In this document: one piece after another, positions 20,430 to 30,522 of the stretch
How positions within the stretch are numbered: position 1 is the stretch's first letter
Layout of the letters: every line of letters starts with the position of its first letter
NCBI GenBank assembly: GCA_024509875.1
Contig: JAMPIV010014850.1
Location: 62,001 to 126,000 of the forward strand
Source of the DNA: Oreohelix idahoensis
Lineage: Eukaryota; Mollusca; Gastropoda; Stylommatophora; Oreohelicidae
Reading direction: 5' to 3'
DNA length: 64,000 bases
The notes under the pieces: generated by a model
What the model saw: only the letters and a program-made list of their open reading frames with translations
Database searches by the model: none
Told to the model about the DNA's origin: nothing
Position numbers and translations under genes: made by a program

Positions 20430-20870
20430 CTGTTTCCAGTTCTCTTCTCCGTGTGTTTTTTGGTCTACCTCGGCCTCTCTGTCCCTGTGGATTCCAGAAC
20501 AAGGACTGCCTTGTAATGCTATCAGCAGGTTTCCTCAGTGTGTGTCCTATCCATCGCCAGCGTCTACTTCTCAACTCTGGTTCCACTGGCACTTGTCTGG
20601 ATCTTGTCATCAATTCCACATTTGTGACTTTGTCATACCATTTCAGTCCTTCTATTCTACGCAAGCACCCGTTTATAAAAGTCTGTAGCTTTTTGGTTGT
20701 TGTTTTTGTTGTTCCCCATGTCTCAGAGCCATACAATAGGACTAACTTGACATTTGAGTTGAAGATTCTTATTTTCGTGTTGGACTTGATTTCTCTTAAC
20801 CTCCATATGTTTCCCAATGTAATGAAAGCTCCTCTTGCTTTTTGTATTCTTAGTTTGATATCATTGTCTG
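19894..20870 (-). pseudogene. LINE family B, 3' part of RT ORF, split by a SINE
   Basis: The minus strand encodes the end of an RTE/endonuclease-type LINE protein: QKARGAFITLGNIWRLREIK, VLLYGSETWGTT, RRWRWIGHTLRK, ITRQSLFWNPQGQRGRGRPK, NTRRRELETEV, then after the inserted SINE RKTWKELERMAQDRKTWL and LCSSGS. A tail of ATTGATTG follows. Flanks TAGGGGGTTTGTTT (19,880-19,893) and TAGGGGTCTGTTT (20,871-20,883) look like a target duplication with two differences. The EN domain and RT palm are absent through 5' truncation. It sits only 20 bp beyond the tandem LTR element. Confidence 0.85.
20056..20426 (+). mobile_element. tRNA-derived SINE with poly-A tail and 44-bp target duplication
   Basis: The head has an A box (TAGCGTAGTGGTTACAAC at 20,055-20,072) and a B box (GGATCAAACCC at 20,098-20,108), followed by a body with GAGCCGACCCAGCTGCAATG and a tail of about 38 A. 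The same 44-bp sequence flanks it at 20,012-20,055 and 20,427-20,470 (CCTCTGTTTCCAG to GGTCTACCT), identical by eye. Removing the SINE and one flank restores the LINE family B frame, which proves the order of events. Confidence 0.9.
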
Positions 20871-20883
20871 TAGGGGTCTGTTT

Positions 20884-21489
20884 ACATAACGTAAAATTTA
20901 ACTTTAAAAAAATTATGCTTTAAAGTACATTTTTGCCCCGAAGAAAGGATCTATAGCCTTCACTGGACAATCAAAAGGATCCATGGCACATAAAAGGTTA
21001 ATAAACTCTGTTCCAAGCTGAGGAATAAAATACATTTTATCTTTTTATCAGACACCGAAAAAAACGGCACATCTTTGGATGCGAAATTATTCACGGATAT
21101 ACCGTTGTTTCGCTTAATTTAGAAGTAAAACATGCAACAATATTACAGAATGTTTCATTGCTGTTTAAACTTTCATTAATTTATCTGTTCCTTACGTTTT
21201 CTGTGGACTATACTGCTGCACGTAGTTAACCACAGACTTCTATTTGAGACCTTCTTCCTTAGCTCTTCCAGGGAAGATCCTTTTGCCTTGGCCGCTTCTT
21301 CTGTCATTCTTCTCGGCACTATTTTTTTTTTTTTTAAATGGTCACTGAAGTTTTATGTTTTTTTTGTTTTTCAAGCGGGTGAAATTTTGTGAAATAACAA
21401 CACCAGAGTGCGTAACTCTCTATGAAAATATGCAGAAAATATAAACAATGTGAGCTAATCAATATATTTATACAAAATAGAATAATGTG
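20884..21489. other. AT-rich stretch; no gene recognised
   Basis: Short frames only, with a poly-T run at about 21,322-21,336 and another at 21,359-21,370. Nothing I can assign. Confidence 0.4.
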
Positions 21490-22025
21490 ATAAGCCGTTT
21501 CTACAGAACGAACGAACAAACTTTATGTTCGAAGGGTAAAGAATTGGGCGCGCAGGCCCGTCTTACATTCTGCTCTTCCACTCTCATTAATCTTGCATAC
21601 TATATCCTTTCATTCCCACATGATGCTTTAAGCATTAATTTAAAGGCATGCAACATTATAAAGTTACCATAACAGCATTCATTTACAGTATGCAATCATA
21701 ATAAAAAAAATGAGTACGGTATGTTTTTTTGTTTTTTTGAAACAAACAAGCTAGTAATTAGGGGAGAAAAAGTAAAAATAAAATAAAATAAATAAAACAA
21801 TAAATAAAAATAAATAAATTCTGTATACCGACACTCACTCATGCGGTCAATCCGTCTACAATTAATCTGTATTTTTGAATGTGTCATCAATCATCAATAC
21901 AAAAATTACATAAACACATTCTCGCTTATGTCCATTCATTCTTGGTGGAAAATGAAATAATAATAATAACACTTTCTTACGCACTTCTGTGGCAGGAAAA
22001 GTCTTTGAGCAGTAAAAAAAAAATT

Positions 22026-22112
22026 CACATTTATAAAGTACAGTGGTATGCGGGTACATTCTCACGACTCACATTTCTAAAGTACAGTATTATGTGGGTA
22101 CATTCTCACATA
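22026..22112. repeat. Tandem duplication, about 44-bp unit
   Basis: Two copies of CACATTTATAAAGTACAGTG...GGGTACATTCTCAC in the 3' untranslated part of the CR1-like LINE, differing at a few positions. Confidence 0.8.
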
Positions 22113-22781
22113 CATTACATTATATAATAATATTTTAAAGTGAATATAATAATATTACATGGATATAAAACAAATTATTCACAAAAAACGAGCGGAAGAG
22201 GAAAAGAAATGTTGACCTATGGATGAGATGTTGACAGGCAAATGCTGTTTCTATGGGGGTAGATAATCAGTGTTGAGGAAGTGTTTGAAAAGTGCTTTGT
22301 TAAAAGAATATTGTTTAGGTAGGCTTTTTAGGTGATGTGGAAGGCTGTTCCATAAGTAGGCACCAGAGTAGGCTAGACTCATTTTGAACAGGTCGATCCT
22401 AGGTTTGGGCAGACGTAACTGATGTAACTGTCGTCCCTCTCTTCTACTGGTTTGAAACAATGATCGTTGGTACGACGGGGCATTGTTAGATAGAATTGTG
22501 TGAGTCAGCTTGGCTTTGTTGTAGAGAAGACTTTTTTTAGCGACAGTATTTTAGGTTCTTTTCCTGTCCTTGTGTGTGGTGTCGTGCGATTATCGGTGAT
22601 CAGACGTACTGCTCTCTTTTGCAGGGAGTGCAGTCTCTTCGAGGTGGAAGCAGGGCAACAATCCCATAGTGTAGAGCAGTAATCTAGATGGTCTGTATAT
22701 GTAAGGTGTAGAATAATAGTCTAGTGTCTGCGTCTAAGAAGTGTTTTATTTTGGCTAGCTGGTACGTCTTTTGAGCTAAGT

Positions 22782-23061
22782 AAAAGTAAAGGTAAAGGAT
22801 CCCGTTACACGCCCATTGAGGCATATTGGGAATATGGTGTTAGGCCCATATTATCTTGACCATCGGCACACGAGGGGTGATGTGGTCGGCATCACGCCGG
22901 CCGCCTTAACCTTCCCAGAGTAGCTCTGGTACCCATTTGGGGCTGGGTCGACCCAGGAGCCGTTTGTGGCCTAAAAATTTTTCCGTCTCATCTGGGGATC
23001 GAACCATAGACCACTGCGCTAGGAAGCCAGTGCACTAACCACTATGCTACCGCGGCTCCAC
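22782..23061 (-). mobile_element. tRNA-derived SINE (family 2), copy 1
   Basis: The minus strand starts with GGTAGCATAGTGGTTAGTGC (A box) and GGTTCGATCCCCAG (B box), with a body containing GGGTCGACCCAGCC and ATGGGTACC, and ends in a short TTTAC-rich tail. The 12-bp sequence TTTGAGCTAAGT flanks it at 22,770-22,781 and 23,062-23,073. It interrupts the CR1-like RT. A closely similar copy is at 43,322-43,597. Confidence 0.88.
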
Positions 23062-23786
23062 TTTGAGCTAAGTGTTTGGTTAAATTCCGTACATGGGAAC
23101 TCCACGTTAAGTGCTGGTCAATCGTGATCCCTAGAACTTTGTGTTCTGTTACATGTTCAATTTGTATTGATTCCGCGTGTAGCTGTAGCGATCTTTTGGT
23201 GCAGCTTAGGAGTTTCTGTCTGGTGGTAATCAACATAGATTTCGTTTTTGCTGTGTTTACTGGCATACGATTCATATTACTCCATTTTGTTAGATTGTCT
23301 ACATCGCTTTGAAGAGTCATATCAAGTGCCACGCAGTCATTGTCACTAGTGTAGATAGTACAATCATCTGCAAAGACGTCACAAGTTGAATATTTTAGAT
23401 GTAGTGGCAGGTCGTTGATGAACATTGCGAAGAGTAGGGGCCCAAGAATAGAGCCCTGTGGTACTCCTGTATCTATCTTCGAGAAATCTGATGTCGAGTT
23501 GTTGTGAAGCACTAACTGTTGTCGATCTGCCAGAAATGATTTGATGATGTTTAGTGGATTAGGGCCTATTCTGATGGTTTCCAACTTTTGAACCAAGATA
23601 GTGTGGTCAATCATGTCAAATGCTTTTTTGAAGTCAACAAAAACAGCACCACCTGATTTTCCATCATTTACGTTCGACAACCAGTTGTCTGCCATTTTGG
23701 TGAGAGCTGTGTCTATATGAGACCATCTTATCCAATACCATAATTCCCGCCGTAAGGTACTTCGGTCTGTCGGTCTGTCACACTTT

Positions 23787-23944
23787 GCACACCGTCATTT
23801 GCGCACTTTTTTCTATTTTCGAGAGAGTACATTAACTTCCGACCACAGCTAAGGGGGTGCAACTGTGGTTGAAAGTTAGACAATCGTTGTATTGTTTCCA
23901 CTTATATGTATCCTCTCGAAAATAGAAAAAGTGTGACGGTGTGC
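23787..23944. repeat. Inverted-repeat (foldback) element
   Basis: Left arm 23,787-23,826 begins GCACACCGTCA and includes CTATTTTCGAGAG; right arm 23,912-23,944 is CTCTCGAAAATAG followed by TGACGGTGTGC. The arms pair over about 33 bp with a small bulge and enclose about 85 nt. It may be a short MITE. No target duplication was identified. The plus-strand retroelement begins 18 bp further on. Confidence 0.65.
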
Positions 23945-24797
23945 ATTTAATCAACTGACAATTGTCGTGTGAAATTCTAATCCACATATATAAATTAAAA
24001 AGTAAATGTAAAGCCTAACAAATAACTTCAATAAAAGGAAAGAAGAATGGTAAAGAACAGTGCTGTCACACTGACTGTACTCGAAATCCCCCTTGTTTTC
24101 TCCTTCGTCTGCAAATTGTAACGTTTCACGTTGATAGTAAAAGCCTTCTGCAGCATACACGCGTTTCCCCAACACAATAAAACGTGTACTCCATTTCTAA
24201 GAAAAACCTTGAGATACGCAAGCTGACCTATATTTAAAATTCCATTCATGTCATTTTATACACTACGTTACCATAAACGAAAGACAGATGAACTTAGGAT
24301 AGAGAGAAGGGAGGGCTGAAAGCAGGCACGCATGCAACACTAAACACGCGTCTCGCTATACAATTACTACCATCACGCGTGTAAGGCCACTAGCACTAAC
24401 TTTTTTTTCAAATCGACAGTGATAAAAACACTACCTATACGAGAGTTAGGTTTTAAAACTTACAAAACGCTTATTAGGAAACATGACATTATACTGTTTT
24501 ATGTCTGAAAACATGACAGTACCCAGACACCACATCGTATTCGAAGTGAACAGGAGGTAGAAGAAAATGCACATTTTGAACGCAGCCACCTAGCTCTCTT
24601 AAATTTATATAATTGGGTTCCTTAGGACTTGCTGACAAATAATATGTTAAGTGTTACGCAAATAGTCTAGGAATTAACAAATTATAGCCAAAATAAAAGG
24701 GTGGTGCTGTCAGACAACACCCAAATCAGAATCGCTCAGTGGCAGATTTTGACACCACCATTGTACGGGAAATAGGTCCCCATGTTACCTCCTATTT

Positions 24798-24850
24798 GAT
24801 TGGCGGAAAGTAAATGTAAGGCTAAACACGATTAGTCGAGCTATAAATAC
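24798..24850 (+). promoter_or_regulatory. LTR promoter (CCAAT plus TATA)
   Basis: GATTGGC at 24,798-24,804 and CTATAAATAC at 24,841-24,850. Equivalent pairs lie at 31,358-31,410 (3' LTR) and 51,019-51,070 (solo LTR). Confidence 0.7.
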
Positions 24851-25114
24851 TATCTTTTGTTGTTAGGGGAGACGGAAGGAAGGGTACTTTTTTTTGAAAA
24901 GCTGTGTAAACATGGCACGATTGGTTAGACCCGCCAATATAGTCAATCAGAGGCGTCAGGTCAGCACCACATTTTCAAATAAACTTTCTAAAGCAACAGT
25001 GCGTTGAAATTCAGCTTATATTTTTCTAAATAAAAGCCTGAGACAGTGGCAGGTCGGATTTTGTGCCTATTCATTGCCAGTCAACGTCATTGTGTATTAT
25101 TCCCATGAATTGTG

Positions 25115-25499
25115 GTAAGCTTGAAATATTTGATATCTTTTTAATGAAAATTGAATGTAAATTGATAATTTATGTCTATATATGTGTGTGGTTCAGTAGC
25201 GAACATGAGGCAAAGCCTATATAGTGCTCCAACCTGAACAGAAGGTGTCGGAGGAAAGTAAAACTACATGGAATTGCCAAACAGTACACTGACACCTATC
25301 TTATTGACTAGAAAGAACTAATGCTGGAATTGCAGAGGCGTAGTAACCATTAGGGAGGAGTATACTGATGTCAATTGTTTCAGATGAAGATAGCAGTTGG
25401 CCTACCGCTCTGAACTCAGTGTTTGTTATGTATTGTGTTCAGTCTGGTCATAGATTATAAATTAGTTATGCAGTAGGAGGTACAACCTTCTTGTTTCAG
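25115..25499 (+). other. Putative 385-bp leader intron in 5' LTR of copy C
   Basis: The donor is ATTGTG/GTAAGC, the acceptor CCTTCTTGTTTCAG/GGACTG with a pyrimidine tract. Joining the flanks gives ATTGTGGGACTGTGG, which is exactly what the tandem element's LTRs have at 13,057/13,058 and 18,734/18,735. The segment is the same length, 385 bp, in three LTRs. Splicing in vivo is inferred. Confidence 0.8.
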
Positions 25500-26362
25500 G
25501 GACTGTGGTCCTAAAGTTATTGAGCAGCACCTGGTCTGAGCTTTGCTGAATCTGGAGGCTGACAGCATACTCCTGGGTCCAGATAGCGACTAGTGAGGTG
25601 TCTCCAGAACACAGGGGAGCAATCGAGCAGAGGAGTCTTTTCCTGCCACCATCACGAAAGTTAAGCCTATGTGGCCAGTGGAGCTCAACATTATGTGTCC
25701 CCTCAAAAATTGACATTTTAGTAAAAAAAGAGGGACAATACCTTGTTTAAATTGACAGGAACTGTGAACTTTTCCCCCATACTATTTCCCAGATAAACAA
25801 ACACTTGAAGTCATGATGACAAATAACAACATAGCTTGAAAAACAAAACCAGTATTACCTCATAGTACTACTACACAACTGACACACATAGGATAATATT
25901 AATAAAATATGTCACTACAAGGTTCATATTTATAAATTATGTATATATAAATTGTGATTACAACTGATTGTGATTCCTGGTTCACTTTGTAGTTGAATCA
26001 GGATATATAATAGTGACAGTAATTAATACATATATATTTGAAAATTTACCAGTGACTCATTTAAGATAGTCTTATAGAGTGTTAAATGTGTGTGAGTGTC
26101 ACAGTGTTGTCAAGTGTGGTGGAATAAATTAAATTGTTTATCTGTCTGTTGTTGTTGTGACTTACACTGCATCATTTACATAACCCTAGACATTTAACGT
26201 AGTCATCACTATATTCCAGAATAATTCTGACTGAGGTGTAATGTGGTAGCAAGTAAGGTTATCTGTAAAACACTACCCTATTAGATACAGATACCTTCAC
26301 AGCTGACCTCAGGCAGTACACTAAGTCCCCTTTAAATATTTATATCATCCCACTTTACCACA

Positions 26363-26568
26363 TATATTGGGGTCTCGCTCTCGGGATTTTGAATCTTTCC
26401 CTATTAAAAATATTGGGGGTAATTCACTTCAGGGAATAATAGAAATTAAAAAAGTATCCTTGGGTGAAAATAAATAACGTTGAGCTCTCAGTGCCTGTGG
26501 TGTCCTTGGATAAGAAATATCAGATTTTATTGTTTAGTTAGACATTATATAAATTTACCTGTTAGAAA
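26363..26568 (+). promoter_or_regulatory. Leader and primer-binding site of copy C
   Basis: TATATTGGGGTCTCGCTCTC directly follows the LTR end, as in the other bodies. The gag ATG is at 26,569. Confidence 0.6.
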
Positions 26569-28551
26569 ATGGCGGACCTGGCCAAATTTCGATCTGCTGC
26601 TGTACAGACTGCGAAAGAGTTAGGAATGGACGGGCAAATTATGATTGCTTATGTCACTGCTGAATGTGACAAATATATTGAACGGGAAGAAAGAAGATAG
26701 GAAAAAGAGGCCGAAAGAAAATTAGAGGCTGAGACTAAGAGGCTGCAGATTGAGGCTGAGGCTAAGAGGTTGCAGATTGAGGCTGACAAAGAGGCTAAAG
26801 CATTGGAAGCCGAGGAAAGAAGACAGGCTGCAGAGAGGGAAGCAGAAAAGGAGGAGAAGAGATTACAAAGGGAACATGAGTTACGACTAAGGGAGTTTGA
26901 GTTTCAAGGCCATGCTCCTGAAAATGGTGCCAGTCCCTTTGCCTCTGATGCCACTGCTAGCCAGGGAGCCTCAACCTCGGCTATGAATTTTCATTTAGAT
27001 CATTTTGTTGAGAAAGACGATGATATTGAGAGCTATCTAAATAGATATGAACTATTAGCTACCACATATGGGTTAGAGAGAGAAAGGTGGAGCTTAAAGT
27101 TATCTCAAGGGCTTCGTGGGGCAGCTTATGAAGTTTTTGCCAAAATGAGCAGAGGTGATCAGGAAAATTATGACATGCTAAAGCAGGCTCTTTTGTTAAG
27201 ATATGAAAAGAACGCAGAATTTTATAAGAAAAAATTTAGGAATGCAAAACTACTGTCAGGTGAAACCTATCACCAGTTCTCTGCATGGTTAGAGACATAC
27301 TTGGAGAAATGGACTTCTCTGGGGAAAACCCAAGATCTTAAGAAAATGGTCCTTATAGAACAATTAAGAGAGTCCATGGCTCCAGACCTGAGAAAGTTTC
27401 TCATGGAACAAGGTGCAGAGAGGCTGGGTGAGTTGCTAAATGTTGCTGAAAGGTATCAAGCAGCTCAGGCAGAGGTATCATGTAATAAGAAGAAACAGGT
27501 GGATAATTTTAGGGCACCACAGAACTTTAATAAATTTGATCATAGAGATCAAAACAAAGGTAAGCACCAATTTGATAGGCCACGGTATGACAATAAAAAT
27601 AAAACCCCACAATTCGATGAAAGGAAATATGATGAAAGAAAATCTTTCAACCAAGGGAAAAGGTGGTGTAAAAATTGTAAGATGAACAATCATGACACTG
27701 ACCATTGTAGAAGGAAACCTGTGTATATGGTCACCCTTCAGGTCAGGTCGACCTCAAGAAAGGAGGGGGATATTCTGTTAGATACCACTCCAGAAGAGAT
27801 GAGGAAGGCACAGGCTGGGGATAAGACCCTCAAGCCTTGTTTCAGGAAATTGTCAACTTGTCATACAACTCCAGGCAAGGGAGATTTTTACATGAAAAAC
27901 AAGTTGATGTATAGGAAGACTGGAGCTAGATCCAAAGGTCAGGGACAGCTGGTACTTCCTAAAAGATATAGGGCAGAACTAATAAGGAGCCTACATGTGA
28001 AACCAGATGGGGACCATGAAAAAATTGGTACCATCATCCAAAAGGTGGCTCACAATTATTATTGGCCCAAGGCAAGGTGGGACATTGAAAATTTTGTAGA
28101 AAGGTGTAGCATAGCACATGAGGGAACACCCACAAGTGGGAACATTGATCAGGACCTGGATACGCCAAGGGGCAAAATTAGGCCTGATAATAAAAAGAGA
28201 AATACATTTGATAAAGTGGACCAAAGGGAATGGGAAGCCCCTTTTCACGGACAAGCTTCAATTAACTGTTTTACAATGGCCACTATGCGGAGAGTGCAGA
28301 AAGATGTCTTACCCCAGGATAAGCCGAAAATCCCTCAATCGGACTTAAACAAACTGGAGGAAGAAGATGTAGAGAGGAAATCTCTCATCAAGAATTTTAA
28401 GTGGGGAGACAGCCCCAAGAGAAAAATTGGTAGCGGTCGTTTTGTGCATGATAATTCTGGCAAGAAAAATCATCACTATAGCGCTTCTAGTGGAAGAGAC
28501 CATACCGGTGCATGGACAAATAGGTCCACAAAATTAAAGGTCCATATGTAA
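26569..28551 (+). pseudogene. gag-like polyprotein with integrase zinc domain, copy C, one nonsense codon
   Basis: ATG at 26,569 (MADLAKFRSAAVQTAKELGM), TAG at 26,698-26,700 (codon 44), then open to the stop at 28,549-28,551. It has a charged coiled-coil region with RLQIEAEAK/RLQIEADKE repeats that differ in number and sequence from A and B, a capsid-like region (DDDIESYLNRYELLATTYGL), the zinc knuckle WCKNCKMNNHDTDHC and the HHCC-like region HEKIGTIIQKVAHNYYWPKA ending in WDIENFVERC. The terminal 140 residues without known relatives are conserved with A and B (for example APFHGQASINCFTMATMRRV). Protease and DDE core are absent. The single early stop could be an ordinary decay mutation. Confidence 0.8.
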
Positions 28552-28556
28552 TTCTG

Positions 28557-30452
28557 TTAAGAACGTGGACTGATGAAAAGGCAGAGGAAAATATTACATC
28601 CTCTTACCAATATGTGAATGAGCTGACCACTCGTTTAAAAACTGGCTGGAAACTTGCAAATTAAAATTTGAAACAAGCCAGGAAGAAACATGCTGCCTAT
28701 TATAACAGGAAAGCTAAAGACAGAGATTTGGCTGTGGGAGAGAAGGTACTGCTTCTTCTCCCCGGTAGTCAGAATAAGTTACAAATTGGATGGCAAGGTC
28801 CATATACAGTTCTAGAGAAGGTGTCTAGAACAAATTATAAGATAGATAAGAAGGGGAAAGAAAAAATCTATCATGTGAATCTCCTGAAGAAATATTTGGA
28901 AAGAGAACATCAGGAAGAGACACACTTGTTGGCCTTGTCTATCGCCATGGAGATGAAAAAGGAACCACTTTCATCATTTGAATATCCATTACATCCCCGT
29001 GAGACAGCGGCACAGGTGAAAATCAGTACACATTTAACGAAAACTCAGAAAGAGAGAGTGCAACAGGTTCTAGATAATCATGCAGAGGTGTTAACAGACC
29101 GACCGGGGCATACAAACTTATTGGAATATGATATGAAACTGATAGACCCCACACCTGTATGTATGAAACCCTATTCGATTCCTTTTGCTAAGGAGAAAGC
29201 TTTGAAGGAAGAGATAGACTATTTGTTGAAGGAAGGAATTATTTCACACAGTGAATCTTCGTATAGTTCCGGTGTTGTACTCTTAAGGAAACCCTCTGGA
29301 GAACATAGACTCTGTATAGATTACAGGAGACTGAATGCTATTACAGAAGGACAGGTGGATCCATTGCCGGATACAAATCAGTTGTTTGCCAGGCTAAATA
29401 AAGCTAAATATTTCTCAAGGGTGGATCTGAGTAAAGGATACTATCAGATTCCAGTAAAGCCTGAGGTTAGACCATACCTAGCTTTTAGTACCTCAGAAGG
29501 ACACTATGAGTTTAATAGATTGCCATTTGGATTGAAGAATGCGCCTAGTGTCTTCTCTAGAATGATGAGAAAATTATTGGACCCTCTGAATAATCCATGT
29601 ATCACAAATTTCATGGATGATATCCTTATAGCAACAGAAACATTTCAGGAACACATTAACTCTCTGAACATGCTGTTTAATCGACTTAAGGAAGCGAATT
29701 TAACAGCCCGATCAACCAAATGTTGCGTTGGATGTAAAGAATTGGAATTCTTGGGACACACAGTTTATCAGGGAAACATGACCCCTGACCCAAAGAATTT
29801 AGAGAAACTAAAGAAAGCCCCGAGACCACAAACCAAGAAAGACGTGAGATCCTTTGTCTCATTATGTGGTTTCTACCAAAAGTATATCAAAAACTTTAAT
29901 TCCATATGTGCACCGTTAACTGATTTGACACGTAAAGGACATCCAGATCGAATTACATGGACACCACAATGTGAAATGGCTTACCAGGAATTGAAGGAAA
30001 AGCTCACAAGTAAACCTATTTTGAAATTACCTGACTTAAGTCAAGAATTCATAGTAAGGACGGATGCCAGTAATATTGGGTTAGGTGCAACTCTGCTACA
30101 GAAATCAGATGCATTGGATGGGGAATTAAGCCCAGTGGCATATGCTAGCAGAAAGTTGAATAAAGCTGAAACCAATTACTCAACTAGCGAAAAGGAATGT
30201 CTTGCAGTAATATGGGCGATAAAGAAATTCAATATTTATCTGTATAGGAAGGCATTTAAGTTGCAAACGGATCACAAACCCTTGTCGTTTCTAGCGCAGG
30301 CTAGACATGGAAATTCTAGATTACTCCGTTGGTCATTACTGATGCAGCCATTTGAGTTTAGCATAGAGTATATAAGTGGAAAAACAAATCTGGGAGCGGA
30401 TTTTTTAAGCCGCCATCCGTGTGATGAGAATCACCCTAAACTCCAGGAATAA
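28557..30452 (+). CDS. pol: integrase tail, reverse transcriptase and RNase H, copy C
   Basis: In the -1 frame relative to gag. Integrase tail: TWTDEKAEENITSSYQYV, then a TAA at 28,662 replacing a Glu codon, then QARKKHAAYYNRKAKDRDLA and GPYTVLEKVSRTNYKI. From the TAA to 30,452 the frame is open for about 594 codons. RT motifs in order: LCIDYRRLNAI, YFSRVDLSKGYYQIPV, LPFGLKNAPSVFSRMM, the catalytic box FMDDILIAT at about 29,609 and LEFLGHTV. RNase H: IVRTDASNIGLGATLLQ, TSEKECLAVIWAI, LQTDHKPLSFL and GADFLSRH supply the acidic residues. The integrase tail ahead of RT is the gene order reported for Gmr1-type elements. RT and RNase H look catalytically competent if translated; integration is not possible without a core domain from elsewhere. 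Confidence 0.85.
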
Positions 30453-30522
30453 TAATAAATTTCTCTATGTGTATATAGAATTATAGACTGACATATAACG
30501 TCTGTTTTAAGCGGGGAGAATT

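Larger units (their letters stand above)
21490..23700 (-). pseudogene. CR1/jockey-like LINE, 5'-truncated, split by a SINE
   Basis: At 23,042-23,695 the minus strand encodes the RT palm: FVDFKKAFDMIDHTILVQKL, GVPQGSILGPLLFAMFINDL and the catalytic box VFADDCTIY, then a thumb with HKVLGITIDQHLTW. After the SINE the frame resumes with stops (QLAKIKHFLD). The carboxyl end at 22,251-22,460 reads LRLPKPRIDLFKMSLAYSGA and YLWNSLPHHLKSLP, typical of CR1-like LINEs of marine invertebrates. About 750 bp of 3' untranslated sequence follows, ending in GTTCGTTCGTTC-type tandem (minus strand) near 21,510. Several stops and the SINE make it dead. The 3' untranslated part also occurs at 1216-1500. Confidence 0.82.
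23963..26362 (+). mobile_element. 5' LTR of copy C, intron-bearing form
   Basis: TGTCGTGTGAAATTC to CCCACTTTACCACA. The promoter is at 24,798-24,850, the intron-like segment at 25,115-25,499 and AATAAA at 26,123-26,128. If transcription starts near 24,875 and polyadenylation follows AATAAA, the repeated R region is about 1.27 kb and contains the intron. Confidence 0.93.

Noticed and set aside
25115..25499. The idea that the 385-bp segment is a separate transposon inserted into the LTR
   Set aside because: There is no target duplication or inverted ends. Its borders match splice consensus, and the intronless form is the exact spliced join, not an empty site with a duplicated base set.
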